A DNA stretch of 64,000 nucleotides from Eubacteriaceae bacterium (lineage in GTDB: Bacteria; Bacillota; Clostridia; Oscillospirales; Acutalibacteraceae): contig JAETRQ010000005.1 of the NCBI GenBank assembly GCA_021770095.1, positions 1-64,000 on the forward strand, given 5' to 3'. Below, one piece after another: positions 60,818 to 64,000 of the stretch. The notes beneath the pieces are model-generated. The model did no database searches. It was not told the origin of the DNA and saw nothing but the letters and a program-made list of their open reading frames with translations. Within the stretch, counting starts at the first letter, position 1. Each line of letters starts with the position of its first letter. Made by a program: the position numbers and the translations under genes.

Positions 60818-61282
60818 ATGAAAATGTTTACTTTTAAACTGAAACCAAAGACTATTTTTGGTTTGATTCTGGCTGTTACAGGCATAATTGTTATTATCCT
60901 TACTTTTGTGTCAAATCATTTGATAGACAGTAAGAGCGTTTCTGCCACAATCAGTGCATCTACGGATGAAGAGAGAAGAAATTATCTTGCACAGTTTGGT
61001 TATGAACTCTCTAAGGATTGTGAGGAAAAGGAACTCACTATACCGCAAAGCTGGAATCAGGTTTATACTGACTATAACGAGGTTCAGGTTAATCAGGGAT
61101 TTGATTTGACCGAATATAAAGGGAAAAAGGTAACACTGTATACCTATACAATCACAAATTATGAAAATATCAGTGAAGGAATTGTTGCTGATATGCTCGT
61201 TTGTGACGGTATTTTAATCGGCGGGGATGTGTGCAACACTTCTGCAGATGACGGATTTTTAGTTGGATTTAACGGAGAATAA
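60818..61282 (+). CDS. DUF4830-type membrane-anchored protein
   Basis: The 154-aa protein has an N-terminal span (IFGLILAVTGIIVIILTFVS) and an extracellular domain with RRNYLAQFGYEL, TIPQSWNQVYTDYNEVQ and YTYTITNY, as in the small DUF4830 family of clostridia. Function unknown. It overlaps the next gene by one base. Confidence 0.7.
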   Translation: MKMFTFKLKPKTIFGLILAVTGIIVIILTFVSNHLIDSKSVSATISASTDEERRNYLAQFGYELSKDCEEKELTIPQSWNQVYTDYNEVQVNQGFDLTEYKGKKVTLYTYTITNYENISEGIVADMLVCDGILIGGDVCNTSADDGFLVGFNGE

Positions 61283-61992
61283 TGGAGCGAATTGACAAAA
61301 TAATTTCGACATCATTAAATATATCAAGAAATGATGCAAGGAATTTGATAAAATCAGGAAGAACAGAAGTAAACGGAGTGGTTGTCAAAGATGTCAAGCA
61401 GAAGTTTGATACAGAAACCAGCTCCGTTATCTGTGACGGACAGGTTGTGACATATAATAAGTATGTCTATATAGTTATGAACAAACCAAAAGGTGTAATT
61501 TCCGCAAGCAGCGGGCATGGTGATAAAACCGTGATTGATATACTTCCTGCTGATATGAAGAGAAAAAATCTTTTTCCGGCAGGCAGACTGGATAAGGATA
61601 CCACAGGGTTTATGCTCATTACCGATGACGGGGATTTTGCTCATAGGATACTGAGTCCGAAAAATCATATACCCAAAACCTATATAGCTGAACTGGACAA
61701 GCCTTTTGACAGCGAAGTCGTTTCCGCATTTGAAAAAGGAATCACTTTAAAAAATGATACATGTATGCCGGCATCAATAAAAGCACTTGATGATAACCAT
61801 TTGGTTGCTGAGGTTGTGATAAAACAGGGTATGTATCATCAGATAAAAAGAATGTTTTTAAAATTCGGTATAACGGTTCTGGAATTGAAAAGGATAAAAA
61901 TGGGTGCTCTGATGCTGGATTCTTCTCTTATGCCCGGTGAATGCAGGTATCTTGATGCAGATGAAATAAAGCAAATTGAATATGGCAAATAA
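61282..61992 (+). CDS. RsuA-family pseudouridine synthase
   Basis: The 236-aa enzyme has an S4 domain (about 1-50, RIDKIISTSLNISRNDARNL) and a catalytic domain with the aspartate in FPAGRLDKDTTGFMLIT and IKQGMYHQIKRMF. The length and S4 domain fit RsuA rather than RluB, so 16S rRNA is the likely substrate. It starts within the preceding stop (TAATG). Confidence 0.85.
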   Translation: MERIDKIISTSLNISRNDARNLIKSGRTEVNGVVVKDVKQKFDTETSSVICDGQVVTYNKYVYIVMNKPKGVISASSGHGDKTVIDILPADMKRKNLFPAGRLDKDTTGFMLITDDGDFAHRILSPKNHIPKTYIAELDKPFDSEVVSAFEKGITLKNDTCMPASIKALDDNHLVAEVVIKQGMYHQIKRMFLKFGITVLELKRIKMGALMLDSSLMPGECRYLDADEIKQIEYGK

Positions 61993-62103
61993 CTATACTT
62001 ATGATTTGAATTCATACCATTAACTATATATTGTGCATTTTGCTTTGCATACGTTTGTTTATGCAACTCTAACAAAAAAATATATATTTTTTTGTTAAAA
62101 TAG

Positions 62104-62132
62104 TTGCAATATGGTGAAAACTCTTGTATAAT
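62104..62132 (+). promoter_or_regulatory. Promoter of the CdaR-type gene
   Basis: TTGCAA (62104-62109) and TATAAT (62127-62132) with a 17-bp spacer, 71 bp before the ATG at 62204. The rest of 61993-62203 is AT-rich with no gene. Confidence 0.65.
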
Positions 62133-62203
62133 ATTAACAAGTAATGTGTATGGTTTTTGTGCATTATTTTTAATTTGTTATTTTGTTGAGAGGTGAATGT
62201 TTT

Positions 62204-63289
62204 ATGCCGAACAGATTATTTCAGGGCATAGTTAACCAAATGCGTGAAGCTATTGGCCGTACTGTCGGTGTTGTTGATGAATCAGGTACAGTTGTTGCAT
62301 GCAGTGACCTTGGGATTATCGGAGAAGTCCGCAAAAGTGTTGTTGCCGCAGGTGTTTTCAATTCTGCACAGACATGTGTTGATAATGCAACATATACCAC
62401 TTTTGATGTTTTAATTCATCCTGAGTACGCTGTTTTTGTTGACGGTGTTGACGAACTTGCTTATCGCTATTCACAGATTATTGCGGTTGCACTTGACCAA
62501 ATTAAACATAATAACGATGAAAAATTTGACAGATCCAATTTTGTCAAAAATGTTATTCTTGATAATATTCTTCCCGGTGATATATATATCAAAGCAAGAG
62601 AACTTCATTTTAATAATGATGCAACAAGGGTCGTTTTCCTTATCCGTACGAATCAGGAGACTGAAATACCTGTCTTTGATATTTTGCAGAATTTCTTCCC
62701 TGACAAAACAAAAGATTTTGTAATTAATATTAATGAAAGTGATATTGCATTGGTTAAAGAGGTAAGGCCGAATGTTGACAGCAAGGATCTGGAAAAACTT
62801 GCCCGTTCAATTAATGACACACTGCTGTCAGAGTTTTATTTCAATGCGGTTATCGGTATCGGTACCTGTGTTACCGGTGTAAAGGAACTGGCTCATTCTT
62901 TTAAAGAAGCACAGGTTGCGCTTGAAGTCGGCAAAGTTTTTGATACTGAGAAAACGATTATCAGTTATGAGAATCTCGGTATTGCACGTCTGATTTATCA
63001 GCTTCCTACAACCCTTTGTGATATGTTCCTTAAAGAAGTGTTCAAACGTGGTTCAATTGAATCGCTTGATAATGAAACACTGTTTACAATTCAGAAGTTT
63101 TTTGAAAATAATCTTAATGTGTCCGAAACTTCAAGAAAACTTTTTGTTCACAGAAATACGCTTGTTTACAGACTTGAAAAAATTAAAAAGTTAACCGGCC
63201 TTGATTTAAGAGAATTTGATGATGCAATTGTGTTTAAGGTTGCATTGATGGTTAATAAATATCTGGCATCAAGCCCTATTAAGTATTAA
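62204..63289 (+). CDS. CdaR/PucR-family transcriptional regulator
   Basis: The 361-aa protein has an N-terminal sugar-diacid-recognition-like domain (about 1-130, MREAIGRTVGVVDESGTVVA) and a C-terminal PucR-type helix-turn-helix (about 305-350, NLNVSETSRKLFVHRNTLVYRL in part). Such proteins control carbohydrate or purine use; the effector is unknown here. GAGAGGTG precedes the ATG at 62204; the TTG at 62183 is rejected. Confidence 0.85.
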   Translation: MPNRLFQGIVNQMREAIGRTVGVVDESGTVVACSDLGIIGEVRKSVVAAGVFNSAQTCVDNATYTTFDVLIHPEYAVFVDGVDELAYRYSQIIAVALDQIKHNNDEKFDRSNFVKNVILDNILPGDIYIKARELHFNNDATRVVFLIRTNQETEIPVFDILQNFFPDKTKDFVININESDIALVKEVRPNVDSKDLEKLARSINDTLLSEFYFNAVIGIGTCVTGVKELAHSFKEAQVALEVGKVFDTEKTIISYENLGIARLIYQLPTTLCDMFLKEVFKRGSIESLDNETLFTIQKFFENNLNVSETSRKLFVHRNTLVYRLEKIKKLTGLDLREFDDAIVFKVALMVNKYLASSPIKY

Positions 63290-63304
63290 TAACTGTAAAA
63301 TTTT

Positions 63305-63335
63305 ACCACGGCAGATTGTGTTTTGCCGTGGTTTT
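63305..63335 (+). terminator. Terminator of the CdaR-type gene
   Basis: ACCACGGCA (63305-63313) pairs perfectly with TGCCGTGGT (63324-63332), then TTT. Confidence 0.82.
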
Positions 63336-63499
63336 ATGCGTTTTTTCGGATTTTTTATGTATGCGGTAAAGGTTCTGTTTACAAAAGTGTAACAAAAAAT
63401 TCTTGATTTATTATATAAGTTGATATATTATATATATTAGGTATTGTGTTTTATGTGAAAATGCGTTATCGCAAATCTTTTATTAAGAGGTAAAATACT

Positions 63500-64000
63500 G
63501 TGATAGAATTCAGAAATGTATCAAAAGTGTATGACAGTAACGGAACCCATGCTCTGTCTAATGTTAATATTAAAATTGAAGACGGAGAATTCGTTTTTGT
63601 TGTTGGTTCATCAGGCGCCGGTAAAAGCACCTTTTTGAAACTTATTATGCATGAAGAAAAGCCTACTGAAGGTGAAATTATTTTTAATGAATATTCTTCT
63701 GCAACACTTAAAAAAAGAAAAGTACCATATTACAGACGTGATATGGGTATTGTTTTTCAGGATTTCAGACTTATCCCAAAGATGACTGTTTATGACAACG
63801 TTGCATTTGCTATGCGTGTCATCGGTGCTAAGGAAAAAGAAATCCGAAAAAGAGTACCTTATATCCTTCAGCTTGTTGGTTTGTCACAAAAGGCAAGAGC
63901 ATATCCAAATGAACTCTCAGGCGGTGAACAGCAGAGAGTTTCACTCGCAAGAGCATTGGTTAATAATCCAAAAGTTATTATTGCGGACGAGCCTACCGGT
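63500..64000 (+). CDS. ftsE: Cell-division ATP-binding protein FtsE (partial)
   Basis: The frame starts at a GTG with AAGAGGT upstream and runs past the window end (167 codons seen). It begins IEFRNVSKVYDSNGTHALSN, with Walker A GSSGAGKST, Q-loop GIVFQDFRLIP, signature LSGGEQQRVSLARAL and the start of Walker B. FtsE works with FtsX in divisome control of wall hydrolases; ftsX should follow beyond the window. Confidence 0.9.
   Translation, partial: MIEFRNVSKVYDSNGTHALSNVNIKIEDGEFVFVVGSSGAGKSTFLKLIMHEEKPTEGEIIFNEYSSATLKKRKVPYYRRDMGIVFQDFRLIPKMTVYDNVAFAMRVIGAKEKEIRKRVPYILQLVGLSQKARAYPNELSGGEQQRVSLARALVNNPKVIIADEPTG

Noticed and set aside
1-64000. CRISPR array
   Set aside because: No regularly spaced short repeats with unique spacers were found; the 215-bp tandem repeat and GTTCTTTCC sites do not fit.

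Overview
The window looks like a chromosome segment of a low-GC gut-type Firmicute, most likely a Clostridia member of the Ruminococcaceae/Oscillospiraceae kind. This rests on AGGAGG-type ribosome binding sites, TTGACA/TATAAT promoters with 17-bp spacers, GTP-dependent PEP carboxykinase, Mini-III RNase, a CdaR-type regulator and a sialate-use pair. The organism call is an inference from gene content; no marker was compared with a database.

Left chromosomal part (1-4190): a minus-strand operon hisH-hisF-dusB-nagA-trmL, whose genes overlap or nearly touch, driven from a promoter at about 4092-4120.

Central part (about 4223-31060): a 26.8-kb integrated mobilizable element. It interrupts a host tRNA-Ser(CGA) gene inside the anticodon loop. 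The 5' half with its promoter lies at 4191-4231, and the 3' half with its terminator at 31052-31163. Both junctions share the 9-mer ACTCGAAAT. The element carries a complete, different tRNA-Ser(CGA) with its own terminator just inside the left end, which should replace the broken gene. Next come a tyrosine integrase, a ParB-like protein, a MOBP-type relaxase, MobC, a RepA-like ATPase and small helix-turn-helix proteins. I see no type IV secretion genes, so it is an IME rather than a self-transmissible ICE. Short GTTCTTTCC repeats cluster near both ends and look like integrase arm sites. The right two thirds is a defence island: Fic proteins (one internally deleted), an Mrr-like nuclease, and a DNA phosphorothioation cluster dndB-dndC-dndD-dndE. 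Upstream of dnd lie a large sigma-region-4/helix-hairpin-helix protein, a PLD-nuclease/DEAH helicase, a 53-aa protein, a second DndD-like SMC ATPase and a small Dnd-associated-type protein. Downstream is a frameshifted DUF262/DUF1524 (GmrSD/SspE-like) gene. A 40-bp near-perfect palindrome covers the -10 box of the dndB promoter.

Right chromosomal part (31110-64000): housekeeping and accessory genes. In order: a small deoxyribosyltransferase-like protein, a MATE pump, an ABC exporter pair, two small unknowns, divergent nanA/nanE, polA, rimI, an unknown membrane protein, tsaD, pckG, obg, a PAP2 phosphatase, mrnC, tRNA-Val followed by a 215-bp tandem repeat carrying copies of the tRNA 3' end, gapA, a membrane-anchored XRE regulator, two paralogous surface PIG-L deacetylases, galM, an FHA-FtsW-PBP operon, hflX (with no ordinary start codon at its expected N-terminus), a DUF4830-type protein, an RsuA-family pseudouridine synthase, a CdaR-type regulator and the start of ftsE, cut by the window edge.
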